Shown here piece by piece: positions 7,769 through 15,970 of a stretch of DNA of 19,840 nucleotides. Source of the stretch: an uncultured Bacteroides sp. GTDB lineage: Bacteria; Bacteroidota; Bacteroidia; Bacteroidales; Bacteroidaceae. The notes below the pieces were generated by a model, which was not told where the DNA came from, did no database searches, and saw nothing but the letters and a program-made list of their open reading frames with translations. A program made the translations under genes and the position numbers. Within the stretch, counting starts at the first letter, position 1, and each line of letters opens with the position of its first letter. The DNA lies in contig CAJJYX010000042.1 of NCBI GenBank assembly GCA_905197435.1, forward strand, positions 1-19,840. The letters run 5' to 3'.

Positions 7769-9064
7769 TTACCAGTTGTAGTAATTATAAGCGGCAATGA
7801 CAAGCTGCCTGTTCGTCTGCAATAGCAGAAGGTCTTTTTCCATCTGCACCTTGCTACGGAGCACCGTCAGATAATCTAAAACGGAAACCTGTCCAGCTTT
7901 TATCTCTTTGCCATAGTCTGATAATACGTTTTCATACTCCGATAGCTGCTTCCCCAATGCTTTCTGCCGTTCTTCATACTTGCTAAGCTCTGCAAGGCAT
8001 TGCTTCATTTTCATCTGCCGTTGCAGTTCGGCGTTATCTCTGTATGTTCGGATGGTGTTCCATTGCCATTCGGCTTGCCGTTCTTTGTTCCGCCGCTGCC
8101 TGCCGTCAAAGATTGTCCATGAAAATGTCAGTCCGGCACTCCATCCGAAGTGGCGATACATATCCTTGAACATCCCGGCCTGCAAGCCTCCATTTATGAA
8201 TAAATCAAGCCGTGGATTGTATTGCAGGTTGAAACTGTGCAGTGATGCTGCTGTATTCAGGCTGTCCAAACGGAATTGTTCGGTAAAAAGACTGCTTTGA
8301 TTGTCGGAAGGTGATATGCGTATTTCCATTTTTACGTAGGGCAATAGTACATCGGTGGTGTCGCTGATGCCGCACAGAAGATTCAAATCCATCAAATGAG
8401 TATGGTAAGATTGCCGAGAAGCGATGCGCAACTCTTCGCTTGACTCTTGTTCAATGGCGAGCAACCGTAAGTCAGACTGCTTGGAAAAGCCATTTTGAAC
8501 CATTTTCCGAACAATGCCCACCTGACTTTCGATCAAGGCTGATATGGAGTCTGCAAAGTCCATCTGTGCCTTGTCGAGCAGGCAAAGCAGGTATTGCTCT
8601 GTTACGGTACGTTCCAACTGATGGACTTCCATGCGGATACGATTATTGGCGATGCTGCTATTGACTTTAGTTTGCTCTTGCGCCACCCTGTAAGAATTTT
8701 TGCCCAACAGTGGCTGAGTCCATATTACTCCGGCATGAAAATGCCCGCTGCTTTCCCCTAAGTCATATCCGTAGTAATCTGTTCCATCCTGTGCATTCCA
8801 CTTGAAAGCAGTTTTCCCTTCGTCTTTAGAGATGATGGGAACGAACAAATAATCTCCGGTCGCTTCCAAATGGGAATGTGTGTACATGGCTTTCAACCGT
8901 TCAAGTTCCGCCTGCTGCATCAAAGTCTGGTTCTGACACTCCTTTATCAGCGGACTGTTTGCCTTTGCTGCCTCCATATAGTAAAGTAGAGGCTTTCCGT
9001 TAGCCTGTCCATACGAATAGCGGCAGACTATGCAACAAATAAGTAAAAATAATAATCGAATCAT
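7769..9064 (-). CDS. TolC-family outer-membrane efflux protein
   Basis: The protein is 431 aa with a signal peptide (about 1-19, MIRLLFLLICCIVCRYSYG). The rest has the two-repeat, helix-rich pattern of outer-membrane efflux proteins. Long coiled-coil-like helices include LERTVTEQYLLCLLDKAQ and, near the end, KEIKAGQVSVLDYLTVLRSK, a recognisable segment of the family. Between them lie strand-rich segments such as FGWSAGLTFSWTIFDGRQRR. It forms the trimeric exit duct of the tripartite pump. It is the first gene of the operon; its promoter and box sit within 55 bp of the start codon. Confidence 0.9.
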   Translation of the reverse strand: MIRLLFLLICCIVCRYSYGQANGKPLLYYMEAAKANSPLIKECQNQTLMQQAELERLKAMYTHSHLEATGDYLFVPIISKDEGKTAFKWNAQDGTDYYGYDLGESSGHFHAGVIWTQPLLGKNSYRVAQEQTKVNSSIANNRIRMEVHQLERTVTEQYLLCLLDKAQMDFADSISALIESQVGIVRKMVQNGFSKQSDLRLLAIEQESSEELRIASRQSYHTHLMDLNLLCGISDTTDVLLPYVKMEIRISPSDNQSSLFTEQFRLDSLNTAASLHSFNLQYNPRLDLFINGGLQAGMFKDMYRHFGWSAGLTFSWTIFDGRQRRNKERQAEWQWNTIRTYRDNAELQRQMKMKQCLAELSKYEERQKALGKQLSEYENVLSDYGKEIKAGQVSVLDYLTVLRSKVQMEKDLLLLQTNRQLVIAAYNYYNW

Positions 9065-9083
9065 ATTCTACTTTTTTTGACGA

Positions 9084-9120
9084 CAAAAGTAGAATATGAC
9101 TTTGTGGAAAGTTTGGAGGA
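9084..9120 (-). promoter_or_regulatory. Promoter and operator-like box of the pump operon
   Basis: Minus-strand -7 element TACTTTTG (9091-9084) lies about 20 bp before the TolC-type start. Six bp upstream is the box TTTCCACAAAGTC (plus-strand GACTTTGTGGAAA at 9098-9110), followed by further similarity to the PAP2 promoter (GGAG and neighbouring bases). The matching spacing at both sites argues for a shared regulator binding over the -33 region. Confidence 0.62.
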
Positions 9121-9205
9121 TAGGAGAAGAGTATTCAACCACCACCTTAATCCTCTTGTTCTCACTATTCTTCTGTGCTTCGCTCAGCTTCTCAAGTTTT
9201 TTGCT

Positions 9206-9213
9206 TACCTTTG
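9206..9213 (+). promoter_or_regulatory. Promoter -7 element of the 5-alpha-reductase gene
   Basis: TACCTTTG on the plus strand fits TAnnTTTG and lies 23 bp before the ATG at 9236, giving a short leader of roughly 15 nt with AAAGAA as a weak ribosome site. No clear -33 element is seen 19-20 bp upstream, which suits an activator-dependent or inducible promoter. It diverges from the pump promoter about 115 bp away. Confidence 0.5.
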
Positions 9214-9235
9214 TCACCTGCATAAACAAAGAACT

Positions 9236-10006
9236 ATGGATCACGAAACTTTTCAGATATTTCTGTGGGTAATGAGTGCTCTGGCATTGGCTGTTTTTAT
9301 TGCACTCTATTTTGTAAAAGCAGGTTATGGCATGTTCCGTACTGCTTCGTGGGGAATCTCCATCAATAATAAACTGGCATGGGTGCTTATGGAAGCTCCG
9401 GTATTTATCGTCATGTTTGTGTTATGGGGAAAGAGCGGGGCAGGGTTTGCCGTACCGGTATATCTTTTCTTCCTGCTGTTTCAGTTGCACTATCTTCAGC
9501 GGGCATTTATTTTCCCTTTCTTGTTGAAAGGCAAGAGCCGGATGCCTGTAGCGATTATGGCAATGGGAATTGTCTTCAATCTTTTGAATGGGATGATGCA
9601 GGCTGGCGGCTTATTTTATTTCGCTCCCGAGGGATTGTATGCCGGTGGCTGGACCTATTTATTGAAACCTCATGCCTTGTTGGGAATCATGCTGTTTTTT
9701 GTAGGCATGGTCATCAATTTGCATTCTGACTACGTAATACGTCATCTACGCAAACCGGGTGATACGAGTCACTATCTTCCTGGAAAGGGACTTTATAAAT
9801 ATGTCACTTCTGCCAATTACTTTGGTGAACTGGTGGAATGGACGGGGTTTGCTATACTCACAGCCTCTCCCGCTGCTTGGGTGTTCGTCTGGTGGACATT
9901 TGCCAACCTTGTTCCTCGCGCTGATGCCATTCACCGTCACTATCGGGAGGAGTTCGGTGATGAGGCGGTAGGAAAACGCAAACGCATCATTCCTTTCCTT
10001 TATTAG
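9236..10006 (+). CDS. Steroid 5-alpha-reductase family protein (3-oxo-delta4 bile acid/steroid 5-alpha-reductase)
   Basis: The protein is 256 aa with about seven membrane helices, the length and form of SRD5A enzymes. Comparison from memory with human SRD5A2 shows the catalytic and NADPH landmarks. E53 sits in LMEAPVF (human QELPSF, E57) and Y86 in LHYLQRAF (human Y91). N161 and D165 lie in INLHSDYVIRHLRKPG, almost the human sequence. N194 and E198 lie in YVTSANYFGELVEW, then R228, and the end is RIIPFLY. The expected reaction is NADPH-dependent reduction of the 4,5 double bond of a 3-oxo-delta4 steroid to the 5-alpha (allo) product. I start at 9236 because the reading frame upstream crosses both promoters and shows no family similarity. 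It is first in a trio with an OYE oxidoreductase and an SDR, as in the iso-allo bile acid cluster known from gut Bacteroidales. Confidence 0.9.
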   Translation: MDHETFQIFLWVMSALALAVFIALYFVKAGYGMFRTASWGISINNKLAWVLMEAPVFIVMFVLWGKSGAGFAVPVYLFFLLFQLHYLQRAFIFPFLLKGKSRMPVAIMAMGIVFNLLNGMMQAGGLFYFAPEGLYAGGWTYLLKPHALLGIMLFFVGMVINLHSDYVIRHLRKPGDTSHYLPGKGLYKYVTSANYFGELVEWTGFAILTASPAAWVFVWWTFANLVPRADAIHRHYREEFGDEAVGKRKRIIPFLY

Positions 10007-10057
10007 TCGATTATTCTCATTTATAACTCATAAATTCATAACTCGTAACTTATTACC

Positions 10058-11258
10058 ATGGAATCTAAGTTATTCACACCCGTCACTTTGGGACCATTGA
10101 CATTACGTAATCGTACTATCCGTTCGGCAGCTTTTGAGAGTATGTGTCCCGGCAATGCTCCGTCGGATATGTTGCTCGACTATCATCGGTCGGTAGCGGC
10201 GGGTGGTATAGGTAGTGGCTCAGAGCGGCCTGTCTTTTGACCGCCAGTTGTGGATGCGTCCCGAGATTATCCCCGGACTTCGTAAATTGACTGATGCCAT
10301 ACATGCGGAGGGGGCTGCGGCAGGTATCCAGTTGGGACACTGTGGCAATATGTCCCATAAAAGCATTTGCGGCTGTACGCCCGTTGGTGCATCTTCCGGA
10401 TTTAACCTTTATTCTCCTACATTTGTGCGTGGGCTTCGTGCCGACGAATTGCCGGAGATGGCACGTGCTTATGGACGTTCGGTGAATTTGGCGAGAGAGG
10501 CCGGATTTGATTCTGTAGAAATTCATGCCGGACACGGCTATCTTATCAGCCAGTTCTTGTCTCCATCCACTAACCATCGGAAAGATGAGTTTGGCGGTTC
10601 GCTTCAGAACCGTATGCGGTTTATGGATATGGTAATGGAAGAAGTGATGAAGGCTGCCGGTCGTGACATGGCCGTACTGGTAAAGATGAACATGCGCGAC
10701 GGTTTCCGTGGAGGAATGGAATTGGACGAGACGATGCAGGTGGCTCGGAGGCTGGAGCAGTCGGGAGCGCATGCGTTGGTCTTGAGCGGTGGATTCGTCA
10801 GTAAGGCACCGATGTATGTCATGCGTGGTGAAATGCCTATCCGCAGCATGACGCACTACATGACTTGCTGGTGGCTGAAATACGGTGTACGCATGGTCGG
10901 TAAATGGATGATACCAAGCGTACCTTTCAAGGAAGCTTATTTCTTGGAAGATGCTTTGAGGTTCCGTGCCGCTTTGAAGATACCTTTGGTTTATGTGGGT
11001 GGCTTGGTTTCCAGGGAGAAGATAGATGAAGTACTGAATGATGGTTTCGAGGCTGTACAGATGGCGCGTGCTTTACTCAATGAACCGGGTTTTGTCAACC
11101 GTATGCGTGCCGAGGAGAATGCACGTTGCAATTGCAAGCACAGCAATTATTGTATAGCCCGAATGTATTCCATTGAGATGGCTTGTCATCAACATTTGAA
11201 GGAGGAACTCCCATCTTGTCTGAAGAGAGAGATAGAGAAAATAGAAGCCAAAGGCTGA
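10058..11258 (+). pseudogene. NADH:flavin oxidoreductase (OYE family, 5-beta-reductase-like), broken by a small deletion
   Basis: The gene starts MESKLFTPVTLGPLTLRNR, a normal OYE beginning, and runs in frame to GGIG at 10213. The frame then shifts: frame 1 stops at 10240, while the rest of the protein resumes in another frame at 10212-10215 (VAQSGLSFDRQLW) and runs to 11258. OYE proteins normally have about eight more residues here, the second barrel strand (GGIG, then a short hydrophobic stretch, then AV). A deletion of about 23 bp would explain both the gap and the shift. Downstream parts look intact: the HAGHGYLISQFLSPSTNHR active-site segment, FGGSLQNRMRF, and the phosphate-binding part VQMARALLNEP. 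A Cys-rich stretch (CNCKHSNYC, then C eleven residues on) follows. In the known cluster the homologue (5BR) interconverts 3-oxo-5-beta and 3-oxo-delta4 bile acids. The break is either a true lesion or an assembly error. A GTG at 10215 could start only a headless protein. Confidence 0.82.
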
Positions 11259-11298
11259 TTACTTATCATTAATTATCAATTTCAATTATCAATAAAAA

Positions 11299-12138
11299 GT
11301 GAAATTAGCTGTTATAACCGGGGCTGACGGTGGAATGGGCATGGAAATCACTCGTGCGGTGGCAACTGCCGGCTATCAGGTCATCATGGCATGCCGTGAT
11401 CCTCAGATTGCCGAATCCAAACGGCAATTGCTGATGCGTGAAACTGGTAACCCGCGTATTGAAACTGCCCCCATTGATTTGGCATCCTTGGCCTCAGTAG
11501 CCGCTTTTGCAGAGAATCTGTTGAAGCGGGGAGAGTCATTGGCATTGTTGATGAACAATGCCGGAACCATGGAAACGGAACGTCGCATTACTGAAGACGG
11601 ACTGGAATGGACGGTGAGTGTCAATTATGTAGGGCCTTATCTGCTTACTCGCAAACTATTGCCATTGATGAGTGAGGGAAGCCGTATTGTTAATATGGTG
11701 TCTTGTACGTATGCCATCGGTCATCTTGATTTTCCGGATTTTTTTCTCCGGGGAAGGAAAGGAAATTTTTGGCGCATTCCCATATATAGTAATACGAAAC
11801 TGGCTTTGACTCTGTTTACCATTGACCTGGCCAATCGCGTCAAGAATAAAGGTATTGCTGTGAATGCAGCCGATCCGGGGATCGTATCTACCAATATCAT
11901 AACCATGCATATGTGGTTTGACCCACTGACAGATATACTTTTCAGGCCATTTATACGTACTCCCCGTAAGGGAGCTGCAACGGCTGTCAGCCTGTTGTTG
12001 GATGAAGATGCCGGCAAACGTACAGGTACGTTGAATGTCAGTTGCCGTCCAAAGCCTCTTTCGGAGAAGTATACCCATCATGCACAGATGGAGGAACTGT
12101 GGGAGAGAACCGAAGATATAGTAAAGAAATGGCTGTAA
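11299..12138 (+). CDS. Short-chain dehydrogenase/reductase, probable 3-beta-hydroxysteroid dehydrogenase
   Basis: The protein is 279 aa with a GTG start at 11299, 40 bp after the OYE gene; the first residues (VKLAVITGADGG) are already the Rossmann fold, so the start is secure. Classical SDR motifs are complete: TGADGGMG at 7-14, NNAG at 86-89, structural N109, and catalytic S135, Y163 and K167 in YSNTK. The C-terminal part after DPGIVST is long and hydrophobic (HMWFDPLTDILFRPF), a feature of SDRs with lipophilic substrates such as retinol or steroid dehydrogenases. With the 5-alpha-reductase next door, the likely job is NAD(P)H-linked reduction of a 3-oxo-5-alpha (allo) bile acid to the 3-beta-hydroxy (iso) form. 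The exact substrate and cofactor are inferred from context. Confidence 0.85.
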   Translation: MKLAVITGADGGMGMEITRAVATAGYQVIMACRDPQIAESKRQLLMRETGNPRIETAPIDLASLASVAAFAENLLKRGESLALLMNNAGTMETERRITEDGLEWTVSVNYVGPYLLTRKLLPLMSEGSRIVNMVSCTYAIGHLDFPDFFLRGRKGNFWRIPIYSNTKLALTLFTIDLANRVKNKGIAVNAADPGIVSTNIITMHMWFDPLTDILFRPFIRTPRKGAATAVSLLLDEDAGKRTGTLNVSCRPKPLSEKYTHHAQMEELWERTEDIVKKWL

Positions 12139-12147
12139 AAATAAAAA

Positions 12148-12190
12148 AGATGTGTCGAAATAGCTCGTACATTGCTATTTCGACACATCT
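12148..12190. terminator. Bidirectional terminator between the SDR gene and pfkA
   Basis: A perfect 17-bp inverted repeat (12148-12164 with 12174-12190) has a 9-nt loop and lies between convergent genes. Read on the minus strand the hairpin is followed by a strong T-tract (complement of 12137-12147), so it ends pfkA mRNA well. On the plus strand the tail GTCTGTTTGT is weaker. Confidence 0.92.
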
Positions 12191-12223
12191 GTCTGTTTGT
12201 ATAGGTGATTAAATCGGCTGTTA

Positions 12224-13204
12224 TCAGATAGACAATTCTCTCAATACGTTTACGAGATCTTTTTTGATAGGTTTGTCATTTTTAATGGCTTTCGTGAAAG
12301 GAACGTATACCACCTCATCGTGATCAATGCCAATCATGACATTACGCTGTCCTTCCATGATAGCATCAATGGCGGCAGCCCCCAAACGGCTGGCAAGGAT
12401 GCGGTCGTGTGCTGTAGGGCTACCGCCGCGCTGCAAGTGACCAAGGATGGTTACGCGTACGTCATATTGGGGATATTCATTTTTTACACGTTCTGCATAG
12501 TGCATGGCACCACCGGTCAGTTCACTTTCGGCTACCAGGACGATACTGCTGTTCTTGGATTTCCGGAAACCGTTCTTGATGAATTCCTCCAGTTGGTCTA
12601 CTTCTGTACTGAACTCTGGGATAATGGCTGCTTCCGCTCCGGAGGCAATAGCACCGTTCAGAGCGAGGAAACCGGCATCGCGTCCCATAACTTCTACGAA
12701 AAACAGACGCTCGTGGGAAGTGGCTGTATCACGGATTTTGTCTACAGCATCCAGAATGGTGTTCAAGGCCGTGTCATAACCGATTGTGGTGTCCGTTCCA
12801 TAAAGGTCATTGTCAATGGTTCCCGGCAGTCCGATACAAGGCACATCGAACTCTTGCGCAAAAATGCGTGCACCGGTTAGCGAACCGTCCCCCCCGATAA
12901 TCACCAAGGCATCAATTCCTTCTTTCTTCATGTTGTCATAAGCAATCTGACGCCCCTCGGGAGTTGTAAACTCTTTGCAGCGCGCTGTCTTCAGGATTGT
13001 GCCACCCAATTGAATGATGTTACTGACATTCTGGCTTTTGAATTCCTTGATTTCACCGGTTACCAGACCTTTGTAACCTCTATATATGCCCTTAACTGAA
13101 AGTCCGTTGTAAATAGCAGAGCGTGTCACGGCACGTATAGCCGCATTCATTCCCGGAGCATCACCTCCTGATGTCAAGACACCAATGCACTTAATTGTTC
13201 CCAT
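12224..13204 (-). CDS. pfkA: ATP-dependent 6-phosphofructokinase
   Basis: The protein is 326 aa, the usual bacterial length. It phosphorylates fructose 6-phosphate to fructose 1,6-bisphosphate in glycolysis in the cytoplasm. Landmarks: [17 protein letters not shown] for ATP binding, and GGDGSLTGA at 104-112, where the glycine in GGDGS marks the ATP-dependent type rather than the pyrophosphate type (GGDD). The catalytic segment is GTIDND with D131, followed by MGRDAGFLA and [14 protein letters not shown] for substrate binding. It is the last of three minus-strand core genes, 138 bp from ispH, and has its own promoter element in that gap. Nothing unusual is seen. Confidence 0.97.
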   Translation of the reverse strand: MGTIKCIGVLTSGGDAPGMNAAIRAVTRSAIYNGLSVKGIYRGYKGLVTGEIKEFKSQNVSNIIQLGGTILKTARCKEFTTPEGRQIAYDNMKKEGIDALVIIGGDGSLTGARIFAQEFDVPCIGLPGTIDNDLYGTDTTIGYDTALNTILDAVDKIRDTATSHERLFFVEVMGRDAGFLALNGAIASGAEAAIIPEFSTEVDQLEEFIKNGFRKSKNSSIVLVAESELTGGAMHYAERVKNEYPQYDVRVTILGHLQRGGSPTAHDRILASRLGAAAIDAIMEGQRNVMIGIDHDEVVYVPFTKAIKNDKPIKKDLVNVLRELSI

Positions 13205-13269
13205 AACAATCTTTTTGTTTAGTATTAATAATTGTATGAAAAATAGACTTAGACTATTTTTTCATGCCG

Positions 13270-13277
13270 CAAAGATA
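13270..13277 (-). promoter_or_regulatory. Promoter -7 element of pfkA
   Basis: Minus-strand TATCTTTG fits TAnnTTTG and gives a leader of about 58 nt. An AT-rich inverted repeat (AAAAATAG at 13239-13246 with CTATTTTT at 13254-13261) sits at the start of that leader. It could instead help end ispH transcripts. Confidence 0.5.
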
Positions 13278-13342
13278 GTAAAAAGCTAAGGCAGTGACTA
13301 ATAAATTACGTTAATTTGCTGTTCCAAAAGGATGACAAACTG

Positions 13343-14209
13343 TTATTTAAGTTTTGATTTTATAGCTTCTGAAATCTCTTCCATCAGCCATTTGGGGGTA
13401 GAAGTCGCTCCGCAGACGCCGATAGAGTCTGCACTAGCAAGCAATGAGTTGTCTATCTCTTCGGCGCTATCTATCAAATGCGAGTTGGCATTGACCTTTC
13501 TACACTCACTGAACAGCATCTTGCCATTGGAACTTTTTTTGCCGCTGACAAAGAAAATTAAATCATGAGAAGCTGCAAATTTCCGGATGTTGGGTATTCG
13601 ATTTGCTACTTGCCGGCAGATAGTGTCATAGGATTCAAAAGTAACTTCCGACGAGATATGCTCCTCTATGTACTTCACGATGTTTTGGAACCCGTCCAAG
13701 GACTTTGTCGTTTGGGAGTAGAGGCGGATGTCTTTGCTGAAGTCCAGTTTCTTTGCTTCTTCCTGCTTCTCAATGACGATGGCCTTTCCCGTGGTTTGGC
13801 CTACCAGACCTAAAACCTCGGCGTGCCCATTTTTACCATAGATAACGATTTGCTTGTCCCGATTGTCTTCCTGGATGTACTCTTGTTTTATCTTTTTTTG
13901 CAGGCGGAGTACGACTGGGCAGGTTGCATCGATGATTTCTATCTGGTTACGGCGGGCAATGTCATAGGTCTCCGGAGGCTCTCCATGAGCACGCAGCAAT
14001 ACTTTGGCGTTATGGAGATGGTTGAATTCCTCATGGTTGATGGTAATCAGACCCATTGCTTTCAGACGCTCCACTTCACGGCTATTGTGTACAATGTCTC
14101 CCAGGCAATAGAGAGTGCCTCCCTTTGCTAGCTCTTCTTCTGCTTTATTTATTGCGGTGACAACTCCGAAACAGAAGCCGGAGCCCTTGTCTATTTCTAC
14201 TTTTGCCAT
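13343..14209 (-). CDS. ispH: 4-hydroxy-3-methylbut-2-enyl diphosphate reductase
   Basis: This is the last enzyme of the MEP isoprenoid pathway, making IPP and DMAPP from HMBPP with a 4Fe-4S cluster. The protein is 288 aa from the ATG at 14209 (MAKVEIDKGSGFCFGV). An in-frame ATG at 14242 would add 11 residues; it has a fair ribosome site (GAAAGGG), so it remains possible, but family members begin close to the shorter start. The three cluster cysteines are C13, C97 (IDATCPVV) and C198 (DTICRQV), in register with E. coli C12, C96 and C197. Conserved histidines H41, H75 and H129 are also present, as is E131. It lies 100 bp after cmk. Its product feeds the polyprenyl synthase encoded at 16034. Confidence 0.95.
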   Translation of the reverse strand: MAKVEIDKGSGFCFGVVTAINKAEEELAKGGTLYCLGDIVHNSREVERLKAMGLITINHEEFNHLHNAKVLLRAHGEPPETYDIARRNQIEIIDATCPVVLRLQKKIKQEYIQEDNRDKQIVIYGKNGHAEVLGLVGQTTGKAIVIEKQEEAKKLDFSKDIRLYSQTTKSLDGFQNIVKYIEEHISSEVTFESYDTICRQVANRIPNIRKFAASHDLIFFVSGKKSSNGKMLFSECRKVNANSHLIDSAEEIDNSLLASADSIGVCGATSTPKWLMEEISEAIKSKLK

Positions 14210-14309
14210 AATCGGTGTGTCTTTTCTCTGTGCCTTCTCCATATCCCTTTCGTGTCTATAGAGACGGCTTCGGCAGGGAGCGGGACAGGGTTCAGATACG
14301 TACTTGTTT

Positions 14310-15002
14310 TTACTTCTTATTGCTGGCTTCTTTGAATTGTTCGGTCAACCATTCCTTTTGTTGGGAAATAGTCAGGTAGCTGTTATCTAACAATAAAGCA
14401 TCATCAGCTTTGCGGAGTGGACTTACTTCCCGGTTTTGGTCAATGTAATCCCGTTGCTTTATATTTTCCAGTATTTCGTCGAAGCTGGCTTCTTCTCCTT
14501 TTGCCTTTAGTTCGTCATAGCGGCGTTGTGCCCGTATCTCAGGAGTGGCGGTTACAAAAATCTTCAGCTCGGCATCAGGGAAAACGGTAGTGCCGATGTC
14601 GCGGCCGTCCATAACGATACCTTTGGCCTTCCCCATTTCTTGTTGCTGTGCCACCATAGCTTTGCGTACGAAATCCAATGTTGCAATAGGACTGACGCGT
14701 GAAGATACCTCCATGGTACGGATTTTATTTTCCACATTTGTTCCGTTCAGGTAGGTGTCCGGACGTCTGGTTTTGGAGTTCAGGCGGAAAGAAATATGTA
14801 TATCCTTTATTTGGCTCTTCAATTTTTCAATATCTATGCGGTCATCTTGGAAAATTCCGTTTTCTATACTATATAAGGTTACTGCCCGATACATGGCACC
14901 GCTATCTATATATATGTAACCGATTTCACGGGCGAGATCTTTGGCCATAGTGCTTTTCCCGCAAGAGGAAAAGCCATCGATTGCTATTGTTATCTTTTTC
15001 AT
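14310..15002 (-). CDS. cmk: Cytidylate kinase
   Basis: The protein is 230 aa. It phosphorylates CMP and dCMP with ATP in pyrimidine nucleotide metabolism in the cytoplasm. The P-loop is GFSSCGKS at 10-17. [12 protein letters not shown] binds the nucleotide monophosphate, and [15 protein letters not shown] is the highly conserved arginine-containing core. The LID-region arginines lie around [14 protein letters not shown] and [20 protein letters not shown]. Length and motifs are normal. It is first in the cmk-ispH-pfkA minus-strand group and divergent from tonB, with candidate promoters in the 263-bp gap between them. Confidence 0.96.
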   Translation of the reverse strand: MKKITIAIDGFSSCGKSTMAKDLAREIGYIYIDSGAMYRAVTLYSIENGIFQDDRIDIEKLKSQIKDIHISFRLNSKTRRPDTYLNGTNVENKIRTMEVSSRVSPIATLDFVRKAMVAQQQEMGKAKGIVMDGRDIGTTVFPDAELKIFVTATPEIRAQRRYDELKAKGEEASFDEILENIKQRDYIDQNREVSPLRKADDALLLDNSYLTISQQKEWLTEQFKEASNKK

Positions 15003-15078
15003 GACTTTTATGCTATAAATTAGATAGGTACAACACCTGTAAAACAGAAAATTTCAATATTTCATTTAAAATTCTTGC

Positions 15079-15086
15079 CAAAGATA
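15079..15086 (-). promoter_or_regulatory. Candidate -7 element for cmk
   Basis: Minus-strand TATCTTTG lies about 77 bp upstream of the cmk start. A second match, TACTTTTG, lies at 15129-15122. Neither has a clear -33 element, so which one is used cannot be decided from sequence. The cmk-tonB gap (15003-15265) holds these and the tonB promoter and no other gene. Confidence 0.4.
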
Positions 15087-15221
15087 CGGTATTTTTAAAA
15101 TATCTCGTTACATTTGTGGCACAAAAGTACATGGAGGCTTTTGAAGGATTAAAAAAATAAAAATGAAGCGCCTGTTGTGTAAAAAATAACAGCGGAGCGT
15201 GAACATTTTTGGGAAAAGTGC

Positions 15222-15229
15222 TATATTTG
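15222..15229 (+). promoter_or_regulatory. Promoter -7 element of tonB
   Basis: TATATTTG fits TAnnTTTG exactly and gives a leader of about 29 nt before the ATG at 15266. The -33 region is not clear, although a TTTTTG run lies 10-15 bp upstream. Confidence 0.55.
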
Positions 15230-15265
15230 CCCGAAATGAGAAACACTAAAATTATATTATAAATT

Positions 15266-15952
15266 ATGGAAATTAAGAAATCACCTAAGGCAGACCTGGA
15301 GAGCAAGAAGTCGACTTGGCTGCTTGTCGGTTATGTAATCGTGCTCGCTTTCATGTTTGTTGCGTTCGAGTGGACAAAGCGTGACATCAAGATTGACACG
15401 AGTCAGGCTATTACCGACTTGTTTTTTGAAGAGGAAATTATCCCTATTACAGAACAGCCTGAGCAAGTTACTCCTCCGCCCCCCGAAGCTCCTGCAATTG
15501 CAGAAACACTGACTATCGTTGAGGACGATGCTGATGTGGAAGAAACTGCCATCGTATCTTCAGAGGAATTGAATCAGGCTGTGGAAATTAAGTATGTTCC
15601 TGTAGCTGTAGAAGAGGAAGAACCTGAAGAACAGACCATTTTCGAGGTGGTAGAACAAATGCCAGAATTCCCGAACGGTGGTATGGCGGGTTTGATGCAG
15701 TATTTGAGCAAGAACATTAAATATCCTACCATTGCACAGGAAAACGGAACCCAAGGCCGTGTAACTGTACAGTTCGTGGTTAATAGGGACGGTAGTATCG
15801 TAGATGCTAAAGTTCTGAGAGGCGTTGACCCGTATTTGGATAAAGAGGCTATTCGCGTGATTATGGGTATGCCGAAGTGGAAACCTGGTATGCAGCGTGG
15901 CAAACCGGTTCGCGTTAAGTATACTGTACCTGTAATGTTTAGATTGCAGTAA
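15266..15952 (+). CDS. tonB: TonB energy-transducing protein
   Basis: The protein is 228 aa. It couples the inner-membrane proton-driven ExbB/ExbD motor to TonB-dependent outer-membrane transporters such as SusC-type porins. A single N-terminal anchor helix lies at about residues 17-35 (STWLLVGYVIVLAFMFVAF). A periplasmic linker rich in Pro and Glu follows (TPPPPEAPA, EEEEPEEQ), and the C-terminal TonB domain runs from about residue 128 to the end. Family landmarks in that domain are MPEFPNGG, NIKYPTIAQENGTQGRV, VQFVVNRDGSI, and MPKWKPGMQRGKPVRVKYTVPV. Its own promoter and the terminator right after it suggest a one-gene transcript. Bacteroides genomes carry several TonBs, so the symbol does not imply the only copy. 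Confidence 0.93.
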   Translation: MEIKKSPKADLESKKSTWLLVGYVIVLAFMFVAFEWTKRDIKIDTSQAITDLFFEEEIIPITEQPEQVTPPPPEAPAIAETLTIVEDDADVEETAIVSSEELNQAVEIKYVPVAVEEEEPEEQTIFEVVEQMPEFPNGGMAGLMQYLSKNIKYPTIAQENGTQGRVTVQFVVNRDGSIVDAKVLRGVDPYLDKEAIRVIMGMPKWKPGMQRGKPVRVKYTVPVMFRLQ

Positions 15953-15970
15953 TAAAATATCTATATTTGG

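Noticed and set aside
9077..9235. Upstream extension of the 5-alpha-reductase frame
   Set aside because: It would cover the pump promoter box and the TACCTTTG element, begins with a non-ATG codon, and shows no family similarity before MDHETF.
15962..15969. TATATTTG as a promoter for the prenyl synthase
   Set aside because: A transcript from it would start inside the tonB terminator hairpin; a chance match in AT-rich DNA is more likely.
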